A DNA stretch of 64,000 nucleotides, taken from Ahniella affigens. GTDB taxonomy: Bacteria; Pseudomonadota; Gammaproteobacteria; Xanthomonadales; Ahniellaceae. The notes beneath the pieces are model-generated. The model made no database searches, had not been told where the DNA came from, and was given only the letters and a program-made list of their open reading frames with translations. The stretch covers positions 1,736,001 to 1,800,000 of the forward strand of contig NZ_CP027860.1 of assembly GCF_003015185.1 (NCBI RefSeq), in the 5' to 3' direction. Of this stretch, positions 1-7,830 are shown in pieces. The position numbers and the translations under genes were made by a program. Position 1 is the first letter of the stretch; each line of letters opens with the position of its first letter.

Positions 1-177
1 CACATTGATTTGTGCAAGTTGGAACGGCATGGGAGGGGTCCTCGTTCGGAATGCTTTGAATTGGGACGGTTTGCAGAAGCTCAAGGCCTGGCCACAGCCG
101 CGGCAAGCCCTCGCGACTTGGCAACGGTATTCCGCAGAGCGTGGGTCCGATCGCAGGCACAGGCCGACTCTGGGTGA
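1..177 (+). CDS. Possible C-terminal end of an upstream gene (partial)
   Basis: Reading frame 1 is open from the first base to a TGA at 175-177 and would encode 58 C-terminal residues. The segment ELGRFAEAQGLATA followed by SPRDLATVFRRAW has the alternating helical look of the last domain of thiamine-diphosphate-dependent decarboxylases, but this is only a weak impression and no catalytic motif is in view. An overlapping ORF in frame 2 (5-250) runs into the next gene and looks less protein-like. If real, this gene is cut by the window edge and lies 57 nt upstream of the methyltransferase in the same direction. Function unknown. Confidence 0.35.
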   Translation, partial: HIDLCKLERHGRGPRSECFELGRFAEAQGLATAAASPRDLATVFRRAWVRSQAQADSG

Positions 178-234
178 GCCTGCTACCCTCGACGCCCGAC
201 CGAAGCCCCCCGAACCGGAACGTCATCGCCAATC

Positions 235-948
235 ATGCTGCGCGCTTTGAAATCCAGAATCGCTGATCACCTGCGCCGACGCTGGGGCGTTCCCGAGATG
301 GGCGACAGTCTCCGACGTCTGCAGCAAGCCGGTTTTCGGCCTGATCATGTGCTTGATATTGGAGCCTACCAGGGCGATTTCGCTGCGCTTGTCGGTGCGG
401 TGTGGCCCGCTGCCGCGATCAGTTGCTTCGAGCCTCAGCCTGGCCGCGCGGAAGCGATTCAGGCGCGATTTGGCAGTCAATCCAACATTCGCGCGTACCC
501 GCTCGTGCTGGGTCCCAAATCGGGGGACACAGTCGAACTCAGCCTGCGCGAAACAGCATCCAGCGTCTTGGCGGAGCGCGAACAAGCGGCCGAGGCAACG
601 GTGCAACTCGTCACGCGCTCACTGGACGACTGGCAGACTGACACTCAGGCTCCGCCCGCACAGTTGCTGAAATTAGACGTACAGGGCTACGAGTTGGCGA
701 TCCTGCAAGGCGGCCAGCGTCTGCTGAGCGCCGCCGAAGTGTTGATTCTGGAAGTGAATCTGCTCGATATCCACGTTGGCGTACCGTTGCTTGACGAAGT
801 GATCGCTTGGCTGCGCTCGCGCGATTTTGTCGCATTCGATGTCGCCGGCTTGACACGGCGCCCATTGGACCGGGCGCTTTGGCAAGTCGATCTGGTGTTC
901 GTGCGGCTCGATTCAAACCTTCGTCGGGATAAGCGCTGGCAGGCGTGA
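235..948 (+). CDS. FkbM family methyltransferase
   Basis: A 237-aa protein with a class I SAM-dependent methyltransferase fold. The SAM-binding motif I is VLDIGAYQGD (residues 39-48), and the FkbM hallmark LKLDVQGYE lies near residue 145, followed by LEVNLLDIH. FkbM-type enzymes O-methylate sugars, polyketides or lipid-linked glycans; the substrate here cannot be read from the sequence. No signal peptide is seen, so it is probably cytosolic. The ATG at 235 lacks a good Shine-Dalgarno, but the N-terminus fits the family length. It is followed 37 nt later by the convergent DUF1501 gene, so it ends its transcription unit. No glycosyltransferases are adjacent inside the window, so the pathway is unknown. 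Family call is confident, substrate is not. Confidence 0.85.
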   Translation: MLRALKSRIADHLRRRWGVPEMGDSLRRLQQAGFRPDHVLDIGAYQGDFAALVGAVWPAAAISCFEPQPGRAEAIQARFGSQSNIRAYPLVLGPKSGDTVELSLRETASSVLAEREQAAEATVQLVTRSLDDWQTDTQAPPAQLLKLDVQGYELAILQGGQRLLSAAEVLILEVNLLDIHVGVPLLDEVIAWLRSRDFVAFDVAGLTRRPLDRALWQVDLVFVRLDSNLRRDKRWQA

Positions 949-985
949 TCGTAGTGCGCGCCTGCCAGAGTAGTGCCGTGCCGCG

Positions 986-2452
986 TCAGCCCAGGAAGCC
1001 CAAATGCGGCTGACCCGTGCCACTTGGCGTGCGATCGGTGAAGCGCGTGGCGTTCGGGAAAATCAAATCGCGCCCGGCAGCGCCATCGGGCAGCCCGTAC
1101 CAGCGCGCGAGCGTCCAAGCGTATTGATCGACTGACGTGGTCGGAATGATCTGACCCCAACCGGCGTCATCGGGATTGTTGTCACTTGCGGCAAGGCTTG
1201 GGAACAAGCCATAGAAGCGACCGCCGCGGACGGGGCCGCCGCCTCCGCCGCTGAGAGCGCCGCCGCCGAGCACAAAGTGATGCCCACCCCAGCCGTGGTC
1301 CGTGCCATCGCCGTTGTTCGACAAAGTACGACCGAATTCGCTCGCTGTAAACGTCACGACGTTGTTTTGCACGCCCATCGCACCTGTGGCCTGGTAGAAC
1401 GCGCTCAGGTACTTCGAGATGGACGCCAGCAACGTGGGATGGTCGGTCAACTGGTTATCGTGGTTGTCGAATCCGCCGATGCCAACAAAGAAGATCTGGC
1501 GCGTCATTTGCAGCACGCTCCGCGCGGCGATGACCCGTGCAACCATTTTCAACTGACGGCCCAAGTAATCCGGCGAGCCGGCGCCATCGTCCGGGCCGAA
1601 CAAGGTGTTGAATGTGGTGTTGTATTGCGTGACGGCAGCAGAACTCAGTGCCGTTTGCATCTGCGTATAGTTGCTGACGGTGCGATTGAAGCCATCCCGG
1701 TAGGCGCGTTCGAGGGGATGATCGAGTGGTCCGTTGAGCAACTGATTGAAGGCATTACGACGATTGATCGGTTCCTGCCAGGATGTGTCGATCGCGCCAA
1801 TGGTGTCCACGCCCCAAGGACTCAAGAAGTAGGGCACCACTTGGTTGCCGGCCTGATAGACGTTTTCGCCATCGGTCGAGATGGTCATGGCGAGATTCTG
1901 GTTCTGATTCTGCGCGCTGAACTCATCAGCGAGCAGTCCGCCCCAGCCTTGGCGATCGATGGTGTTGGCAGTGGGGCTCAGCCAAAACGTGCTCTGGTCT
2001 TCATGCGAAAACAGTTGTGGTGGGGTCGCGACGCTGCCGTTCGTGTATTGCGTCTTCGTGATTGGGTGCAGCAATGGGCCGGTATTGGCGACAATCGCGA
2101 GCGGACTGTTGGCCTGATTGAACAGGCTCCGGAGTTCGGGCATCGAGGGATGCAGTCCGTAAGCGGCGCCACTTGCGGTGGGTGTCAACGTCAGCAGTTG
2201 GTTGCGTGGCACCGCAATGCCGCCGCGCGTGGCGGCATAGGTGTTGTATGGCGACTGATCAAAGGGAACGATCATGTTGAACGAATCGTTGCCGCCGTAA
2301 AAAAACACGCACACGAGCGCTCGGTATTCGTTGCCACCCAATAGTTCGCGGGAGGCAGCATGGGCGAGATTGAACTTGGCCGAAAGGGCAGTGAATGCAG
2401 CACTCGATGCAGTGATTGAGGCGCTGTGACGGAGAAAATCGCGACGTTTCAT
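986..2452 (-). CDS. DUF1501 domain secreted protein (Tat substrate)
   Basis: A 488-aa protein starting with a twin-arginine signal (KRRDFLR at residues 2-8) followed by a short hydrophobic stretch and an alanine-rich cleavage region near SLAHAA-like residues 28-33, so export through the Tat system is expected. The body matches the DUF1501 family, which has a sulfatase/alkaline-phosphatase-like fold; the segments FFYGGNDSFN, SEFGRTLSNN and GTDHGWGGHH are typical. Biochemical function of the family is not established. The gene starts 10 nt after the DUF1800 gene stop, with AAGGA 7 nt before the ATG, so the two form an operon. DUF1800 and DUF1501 genes are commonly paired in bacteria, and Tat export suggests a folded, possibly metal-containing protein. 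Confidence 0.9.
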   Translation of the reverse strand: MKRRDFLRHSASITASSAAFTALSAKFNLAHAASRELLGGNEYRALVCVFFYGGNDSFNMIVPFDQSPYNTYAATRGGIAVPRNQLLTLTPTASGAAYGLHPSMPELRSLFNQANSPLAIVANTGPLLHPITKTQYTNGSVATPPQLFSHEDQSTFWLSPTANTIDRQGWGGLLADEFSAQNQNQNLAMTISTDGENVYQAGNQVVPYFLSPWGVDTIGAIDTSWQEPINRRNAFNQLLNGPLDHPLERAYRDGFNRTVSNYTQMQTALSSAAVTQYNTTFNTLFGPDDGAGSPDYLGRQLKMVARVIAARSVLQMTRQIFFVGIGGFDNHDNQLTDHPTLLASISKYLSAFYQATGAMGVQNNVVTFTASEFGRTLSNNGDGTDHGWGGHHFVLGGGALSGGGGGPVRGGRFYGLFPSLAASDNNPDDAGWGQIIPTTSVDQYAWTLARWYGLPDGAAGRDLIFPNATRFTDRTPSGTGQPHLGFLG

Positions 2453-2462
2453 GGTTCGTTCC

Positions 2463-4211
2463 TTATTTCTCGATCACGTATTCGGGACTCATCACGATCA
2501 TCCAGATCGCCTCGGCGACCCGTTTGTAACCACCTTCTTCTTCGGCACCAAAGGTCAGAATGTAGTTCTTCACCACCGTTCGCATGTGCGGGCTCATCTG
2601 GCCCGACATGAACAGCACGTCGAGGCGCTCCAGCAAGGCGTCCGGATTGGTACGCAGATTCCGCAGGCTGTCGAGGTTGTTGAGCATCAGGTCGCGGTCG
2701 AGCCATTCTGAGCTATTGCCCGTGTATTGCCAGCGCGACAAGCCATCCAGCACGTTGCTGAAGGCGACGACATTGTTGTCCGTTTGGATCTGAAATTCCG
2801 GCGCGTGCAAGTTGGAGGTGGCGGCTTCGCCCGGTGGGATGTAATCGGGCAGAAAGAAATTGAACACGGTGTTCGAGCCTAGCGCGTACTGCGGAATCGA
2901 GTTGCCAGGCCAATGGATGTACCAATCCTGGATTCGATTGGTGCGGTTCGTCGCACCGAGTGCGCGCCACAGTTGCGTGACCCGGATAATGGGCTCGCGC
3001 AGCTTGCCACGACCACTCGCATCAGTCGGGACGGTACGCGCCTCGGTGTCGGTCAGGATCGCGCGCACCACCGCACGCAAGTCGCCGCGCACGCCACTGC
3101 CGTTGTTGTTGAATACGGCCGCGACGCGTCCAACATAAGCAGGACTTGGGTTGCTTGAGACGAATCGTTGGATGAGCAGTTTGCTGACGAACGGGCCGAC
3201 ATTCGGGTGGCGGAAGATATTGTCGAGCGCGGTCTCGAGATTCTGGCGGGGCGTCTGCGTATTGCCCGGGTAGGTGGGCTGCGCCGTCATGACGCCGTTT
3301 GGCAGGGTCACGCCGGGGTAGTTCAGCAGTTGCTTATTGCCTTCATAGGCGTGATACGTCAGCGGCAAATTGTCCCAGCCGTTGCCTTGCGGTGCGGCCA
3401 TCTCAACGAACCATTGGTCGCCGGTCGAACCTGGGCCGCACCAATCAAAGTCGCGGACCGGGCAGTTGTTCCAGGCAAATCCGGTGAACACATGGGCAAA
3501 GCCGCGAATGGTCTCCTGGTTATAGGTAGGGACCGTCTGGCCATTCACCAATACGGGCGTACCGTCGAGATTCAGCTGTACCAGTCCGATCGAGAACAAC
3601 TGCATGATTTCGCGCGCATAGTTCTCGTCCGGGCGAATGTTGTTGGCGACATCCGGTTTGCGGTTGCGGAACATCGACAAGTAGTAGCCCATCACCGGTG
3701 ACAGGGTGACTTGCTCCAGAACTTCGCGGTAGTTGCCGAAGCTTTGATTCGCCAGGATGTCGTAGTAGTGCGCGAGCGCAAACGGTTCACCGCCGAGGCT
3801 GCCGGCCTTATCGGACGTGACCAGAATTTCGCTCAGCGCAAACGCCGTGCGTTGCCGAAGCTGGTCGGGCGCGAACATCGCCCGTTGCATCCAGCCCTCG
3901 CGGCGGACGTTCTGGTAGATGTCGATATCGGGGTCGGCCGCAATCTGATTGAGGTAGGCGCGGTGGCCTGAATTGGCCGTGCCGAATTGCTCATTCAGCC
4001 AAGCGTTGTAACCCATCTGCCGAAGCCGCCCGATTTCGTTCGGTGTAGGGCCAAACGTCGCCTGAGTTAAAAAGCGGGCCGCTTCGTAATCATTATGCGG
4101 ACCTTCTGCTGCGGAGTCGAAATCTCCTGACATGATCAGTGTGCCTGCCGGTGCCTGGGCGACGAATCCCAAGGCCAGCAGCATGCTTGCGCTCCAACGT
4201 GCCAGTTTCAT
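2463..4211 (-). CDS. DUF1800 domain secreted protein
   Basis: A 582-aa protein of the DUF1800 family. The chosen ATG at 4211 has GAGGGAG about 9 nt upstream and gives a clean Sec signal peptide (MKLARWSASMLLALGFVAQA); the open frame extends further upstream but without a ribosome site. Family landmarks are visible: EAARFLTQATFGPT near the N-terminus, NEQF, NYAREIMQLFSIG in the middle and PSPEYVIEK-like MSPEYVIEK at the C-terminus. The function of DUF1800 is unknown. It is the first gene of a two-gene operon with the DUF1501 protein, which begins 10 nt downstream. The upstream gap 4212-4409 holds its promoter but no obvious motif was identified. Confidence 0.9.
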   Translation of the reverse strand: MKLARWSASMLLALGFVAQAPAGTLIMSGDFDSAAEGPHNDYEAARFLTQATFGPTPNEIGRLRQMGYNAWLNEQFGTANSGHRAYLNQIAADPDIDIYQNVRREGWMQRAMFAPDQLRQRTAFALSEILVTSDKAGSLGGEPFALAHYYDILANQSFGNYREVLEQVTLSPVMGYYLSMFRNRKPDVANNIRPDENYAREIMQLFSIGLVQLNLDGTPVLVNGQTVPTYNQETIRGFAHVFTGFAWNNCPVRDFDWCGPGSTGDQWFVEMAAPQGNGWDNLPLTYHAYEGNKQLLNYPGVTLPNGVMTAQPTYPGNTQTPRQNLETALDNIFRHPNVGPFVSKLLIQRFVSSNPSPAYVGRVAAVFNNNGSGVRGDLRAVVRAILTDTEARTVPTDASGRGKLREPIIRVTQLWRALGATNRTNRIQDWYIHWPGNSIPQYALGSNTVFNFFLPDYIPPGEAATSNLHAPEFQIQTDNNVVAFSNVLDGLSRWQYTGNSSEWLDRDLMLNNLDSLRNLRTNPDALLERLDVLFMSGQMSPHMRTVVKNYILTFGAEEEGGYKRVAEAIWMIVMSPEYVIEK

Positions 4212-4409
4212 TGCGAAATGCTCCCTCACCAATCCGATGTTGTGCTGACCGTGCTGCCAAGCGGCAGGTCGGGACACGCGCTTCAGCCAGCAAAAAGAAT
4301 AGGCAAAGCGGCTGTGTCAGATTGTGAGGTGGGCTGCAGAAGGCATGCCGTTCGGCGCCTCGAAACTGTCTAGCGGGTCACAGGTTGAATCATTCAATGC
4401 GGTCGCCAA

Positions 4410-5351
4410 TCAATCGCGGGCGAGGGCGACGCGACGCAGTAACTCGCTCAAGAAGTCGGCTTGGCTGGAATCGAGCCAGTACGCGTCGGCTTCCGCACGC
4501 AGCCAGGTGATCTGCCGTTTGGCCAGTTGGCGCGTAGCGAAGATGCCGCGGTCGCAGAGCTCGCGCATCGGGATCGATCCATCCAGTGCCTCCCAGGTCT
4601 GTCGATAACCGACCGCCCGCAGTGCGGGCAGATCGGCATGAACATTCGGCATCGCACGCAATTTCTCGACTTCGGCAATCAATCCGTCCGTCAGCATCTG
4701 CTCGAAGCGGATCGCGATACGTGCATGCAGCAATCCGCGATCGGCCGGGCACAGCACCAGCTTGAGCAGGCGTACGGGCAGATCAGCACGCCGTTGACCT
4801 TGGAGCGTACTGAGCGGCTGGCCGGTCAGTTGAATGACTTCGAGGGCGCGCAGCGTGCGTTGTGGGTCGTTCGGGTGGATCTTGCTCGCCGCTTTGGGGT
4901 CCAGTGTTTGCAAGCGCGCATGCAAGGCGCCAAGGCCACGGGCAGCGAGTTCGGCGTCCAGTTCTGTGCGGATCTGCGGATCGGACTCGGGCAAGTCCGA
5001 TAGTCCTTCGGTCAGCGCGCGAAAGTAGAGCCCGGTGCCACCGACCAGAACGGGCATCTTGCCCTGGGCCAGCGCGCGGTCGATCTCGACCCGGGCATCG
5101 CGGGCGAAATCAGCAGCCGAGTAGGGCTGCCAGGGTTCGCAGATGTCGATCAATGCGTGCGGAAATCGCGCGCGCGTGGCCGCATCCGGTTTGGCACTCC
5201 CGACATCAAGATGGCGGTAGACGAGTGCGGAATCGACACTGATCAGGTGGGCCGGCCAGCGCGTCGCCACGTCCAGTGCGGCCTGGGTCTTGCCGCTGGC
5301 GGTCGGGCCCATCAGGGCGAGTGCAAACGGGCGGGTATCGGGCTGACTCAT
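4410..5351 (-). CDS. miaA: tRNA dimethylallyltransferase MiaA
   Basis: A 313-aa enzyme that transfers a dimethylallyl group from DMAPP to N6 of adenosine-37 in tRNAs reading UNN codons; the product is later methylthiolated by MiaB. The P-loop GPTASGKT lies at residues 15-22, followed by the substrate motif SVDSALVYRHLDVGSAKP and VGGTGLYFRALTEGL, both diagnostic for MiaA. Length matches bacterial MiaA. In many gammaproteobacteria miaA precedes hfq, but here the downstream neighbour on the same strand is the unrelated DUF1800 gene about 200 nt away. It is divergent from typA, with 185 nt between the starts. Confidence 0.96.
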   Translation of the reverse strand: MSQPDTRPFALALMGPTASGKTQAALDVATRWPAHLISVDSALVYRHLDVGSAKPDAATRARFPHALIDICEPWQPYSAADFARDARVEIDRALAQGKMPVLVGGTGLYFRALTEGLSDLPESDPQIRTELDAELAARGLGALHARLQTLDPKAASKIHPNDPQRTLRALEVIQLTGQPLSTLQGQRRADLPVRLLKLVLCPADRGLLHARIAIRFEQMLTDGLIAEVEKLRAMPNVHADLPALRAVGYRQTWEALDGSIPMRELCDRGIFATRQLAKRQITWLRAEADAYWLDSSQADFLSELLRRVALARD

Positions 5352-5474
5352 CCTGCCTACGTTAGCAGGCTCGCATGTCGGTCCAGAACGGCCATTTGAT
5401 GGGCTCCTCTGCCGACCGGCGCGGACTTTCTGAACAAAACCCGGATCTGGTTCAGGAACTCAGTTGTTTGTGGC

Positions 5475-5480
5475 TATACT
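5475..5480 (+). promoter_or_regulatory. Candidate -10 element upstream of typA
   Basis: TATACT occurs 57 nt before the typA start. The region about 17-18 nt further upstream contains only a weak -35 match (TTCAGG). It is the best sigma-70-like match in the miaA-typA divergent gap; assignment rests on the -10 hexamer alone. Confidence 0.3.
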
Positions 5481-5536
5481 CCCGCGTCTAACTCCCCAAC
5501 CGAGACCGCGACGGCAAACGTCCGCGGCCTGCCCGC

Positions 5537-7366
5537 ATGTCGATTCAGAAACTCCGCAATATCGCGATCGTCGCGCACGTCGATCATGGCAAAACCACGC
5601 TGGTGGACCAACTGCTGAAGCAGTCGGGCACCTTGAACGAGCGCGCCATCGTGCCGGACCGAGTGATGGACTCGAACGACATCGAAAAGGAACGTGGCAT
5701 CACGATTCTGGCCAAGAACACGGCGATCACCTGGCGCGATTACCGCATCAACATCGTCGATACCCCAGGCCATGCTGACTTTGGTGGCGAAGTCGAGCGC
5801 GTGCTGTCCATGGTCGACTCCGTGCTGATCTTGGTCGACGCGTTCGATGGCCCAATGCCGCAAACGCGGTTCGTGACGCAGAAGGCGTTCGCGATGGGCT
5901 TCAAGCCGATCGTCGTCATCAACAAGATCGACCGCCCGGGTGCGCGCCCGGACTACGTGCTCAATGCCACGTTCGATCTGTTCGACCGCCTCGGTGCCTC
6001 CGATGAGCAGCTCGATTTCACGACCGTGTACGCGTCGGCCCTGAATGGCTACGCGGGCATGGACCCAGACGTGCGTTCGGGCAACATGGACCCGCTGTTC
6101 GAAGCGATCGTCAAGCACGTCGAAGCGCCGAAGGTGGATCCGGAAGGTGCGTTCCAGATGCGCATCAGCCAGCTGGACTACAACAACTACGTCGGCCTGA
6201 TCGGCATTGGTCGCATTCAGCGTGGCCGCATCAAGCCGAACACGCCGGTCAGTATCGTCGACCGTCACGGCGTCAAGCGCAACGGTCGCCTGCTGCAAGT
6301 GCTGGGCTTCATGGGCTTGGAGCGTCGTGAAGTGCCGGAAGCGCAAGCCGGCGACATCGTTGCGATCAACGGCATCGAAGGGCTTGGCATCTCCGATACG
6401 GTGTGTGCACTCGATACACCGGAAGCCTTGCCTGCGTTGACCGTCGATGAACCAACGATCAGCATGACCTTTCAGGTCAACAACTCGCCGTTCGCGGGTA
6501 ACAAAGAACACTCCGGTGGCAAATTCCTGACCAGCCGCCAGCTGCGTGACCGTCTCCAGCGCGAGCTGATGCACAACGTCGCGTTGCGTGTGGAAGACAC
6601 CGACGAGGCCGAGAAATTCAAGGTCTCCGGTCGCGGCGAACTGCACTTGTCGATTCTGATCGAAAACATGCGGCGTGAAGGCTACGAGCTCGCCGTGTCG
6701 CGCCCTGAAGTCATCACCAAGGAAATCGATGGCGTAATGAGCGAGCCTTACGAGCAGCTGGTCGTCGACTTGGAAGAACAGTTTCAGGGCGGCGTCATGC
6801 AGCGACTTGGCGAGCGCAAGGCGCAGCTTAAGAACATGGAGCCCGATGGTCGCGGTCGTGTGCGTCTGGAATACGTCATTCCGGCGCGTGGGCTGATTGG
6901 CTTCCAGACGGAGTTCCGCACGATTACGGCTGGTACCGGTTTGCTGTTCCATGTCTTCGATCATTACGGTCCGAAGGCGGAAGGCGCGATCGGCAAGCGC
7001 CCGAATGGCGTGATGATCTCGAATGGTCAGGGTCCGTCGCCGGCGTATGCGCAGTTCTCGATGCAGGAGCGCGGTCGGCTGTTGATCGAGCCGCTGCAGG
7101 AGATCTATGAAGGCCAGATTGTCGGCATTCACGCGAAGGACAACGACCTCACCGTCAATGCCCTGCGCGCGAAGCAGCTGACCAACTTCCGCGCCGCGGG
7201 CAAGGACGATGCGCTCGCGTTGACGCCGCCGGTGAAGATGTCGCTGGAGCAGGCGTTGGAGTTCATCGAAGACGACGAGCTCGTAGAAGTGACGCCGAAC
7301 CAGATTCGTCTGCGGAAGAAATTCCTGACCGAGAACGATCGCAAACGGCATTCGCGCGCGGCGTGA
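5537..7366 (+). CDS. typA: Translational GTPase TypA/BipA
   Basis: A 609-aa ribosome-associated GTPase of the EF-G/LepA superfamily that supports 50S assembly and growth at low temperature or under stress. Domain G motifs are intact: HVDHGKTT (G1, residues 14-21), [12 protein letters not shown] (G3) and [10 protein letters not shown] (G4). The C-terminal half contains the TypA signatures [20 protein letters not shown] and [18 protein letters not shown]. Length is typical. It is monocistronic, between divergent miaA and a convincing terminator 30 nt after its stop. The ATG at 5537 has no strong Shine-Dalgarno but gives the conserved N-terminus. Confidence 0.97.
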   Translation: MSIQKLRNIAIVAHVDHGKTTLVDQLLKQSGTLNERAIVPDRVMDSNDIEKERGITILAKNTAITWRDYRINIVDTPGHADFGGEVERVLSMVDSVLILVDAFDGPMPQTRFVTQKAFAMGFKPIVVINKIDRPGARPDYVLNATFDLFDRLGASDEQLDFTTVYASALNGYAGMDPDVRSGNMDPLFEAIVKHVEAPKVDPEGAFQMRISQLDYNNYVGLIGIGRIQRGRIKPNTPVSIVDRHGVKRNGRLLQVLGFMGLERREVPEAQAGDIVAINGIEGLGISDTVCALDTPEALPALTVDEPTISMTFQVNNSPFAGNKEHSGGKFLTSRQLRDRLQRELMHNVALRVEDTDEAEKFKVSGRGELHLSILIENMRREGYELAVSRPEVITKEIDGVMSEPYEQLVVDLEEQFQGGVMQRLGERKAQLKNMEPDGRGRVRLEYVIPARGLIGFQTEFRTITAGTGLLFHVFDHYGPKAEGAIGKRPNGVMISNGQGPSPAYAQFSMQERGRLLIEPLQEIYEGQIVGIHAKDNDLTVNALRAKQLTNFRAAGKDDALALTPPVKMSLEQALEFIEDDELVEVTPNQIRLRKKFLTENDRKRHSRAA

Positions 7367-7394
7367 TCGCTCCGGTTTTGGATCCTTGAACAAG

Positions 7395-7417
7395 ACCCCG
7401 CCTAGCGCGGGGTTTTT
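7395..7417 (+). terminator. Rho-independent terminator of typA
   Basis: A 6-bp GC-rich stem (CCCCGC with GCGGGG, 5-nt loop CTAGC, closed by an extra A-T pair) is followed directly by TTTTTG and further T residues. It lies about 30 nt after the typA stop codon. Confidence 0.85.
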
Positions 7418-7477
7418 GTTTTGGTGCGCTTTTGGGTGAGGGCGCTTCGGGTGGCGGCGCGTCGCCAGATTGCCTGG

Positions 7478-7611
7478 ACCTCGGATCACGTCCGAGGTGA
7501 CGAATCGCGAGCGTGTCCATTGAGATAAAGCCAGGGCATCGGTCACGGGGGACGGGCGGTTTCCGTTGGACTCCCAATCCCCCTCTCGTCACCCCGGACT
7601 TGATCCGGGGT
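7478..7611. repeat. Pair of inverted extragenic palindromes (REP-like)
   Basis: Two related palindromic units sit in opposite orientation. Unit one (7478-7502) is ACCTCGGATCACGTCCGAGG followed by TGACG. Unit two (7587-7611) is CGTCACCCCGGACTTGATCC followed by GGGGT. The reverse complement of the first aligns with the second over nearly its whole length. The 431-nt typA to decarboxylase gap (7367-7797) otherwise holds only the typA terminator and no recognisable gene. Confidence 0.6.
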
Positions 7612-7830
7612 GGGTTTGAAGTTCTTTCAGTTGTGCAGAGATTTTGTTGAAATAACGAACATTGTCCCGGCCCAACTTTTTACACTGCCTGGCAGGCCCG
7701 AGCCCAGGCCAACCTTGCATTGAGATCTTTGATCACGGCGGCAAAGCCTGCCAACGATTGACTCAAGTCATAAGTCGCGGCCGCCAAACCCCGCATCATG
7801 CGCGCCATTCCGCCGAACCGATGCGCTGCC

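Noticed and set aside
5-250. 81-codon open frame at the window start
   Set aside because: Overlaps the FkbM gene start and the frame-1 partial gene; sequence rich in P, R and Q with no recognisable fold.
1277-2344. 355-codon open frame antisense to the DUF1501 gene
   Set aside because: Shadow of a clear Tat-exported family protein; no domain or ribosome site.
5474-7546. 690-codon open frame antisense to typA
   Set aside because: It is the complement of the typA coding sequence; GC-rich codon usage keeps the opposite frame open. No ribosome site and composition (many H, R, D, Q) is typical of shadow frames.
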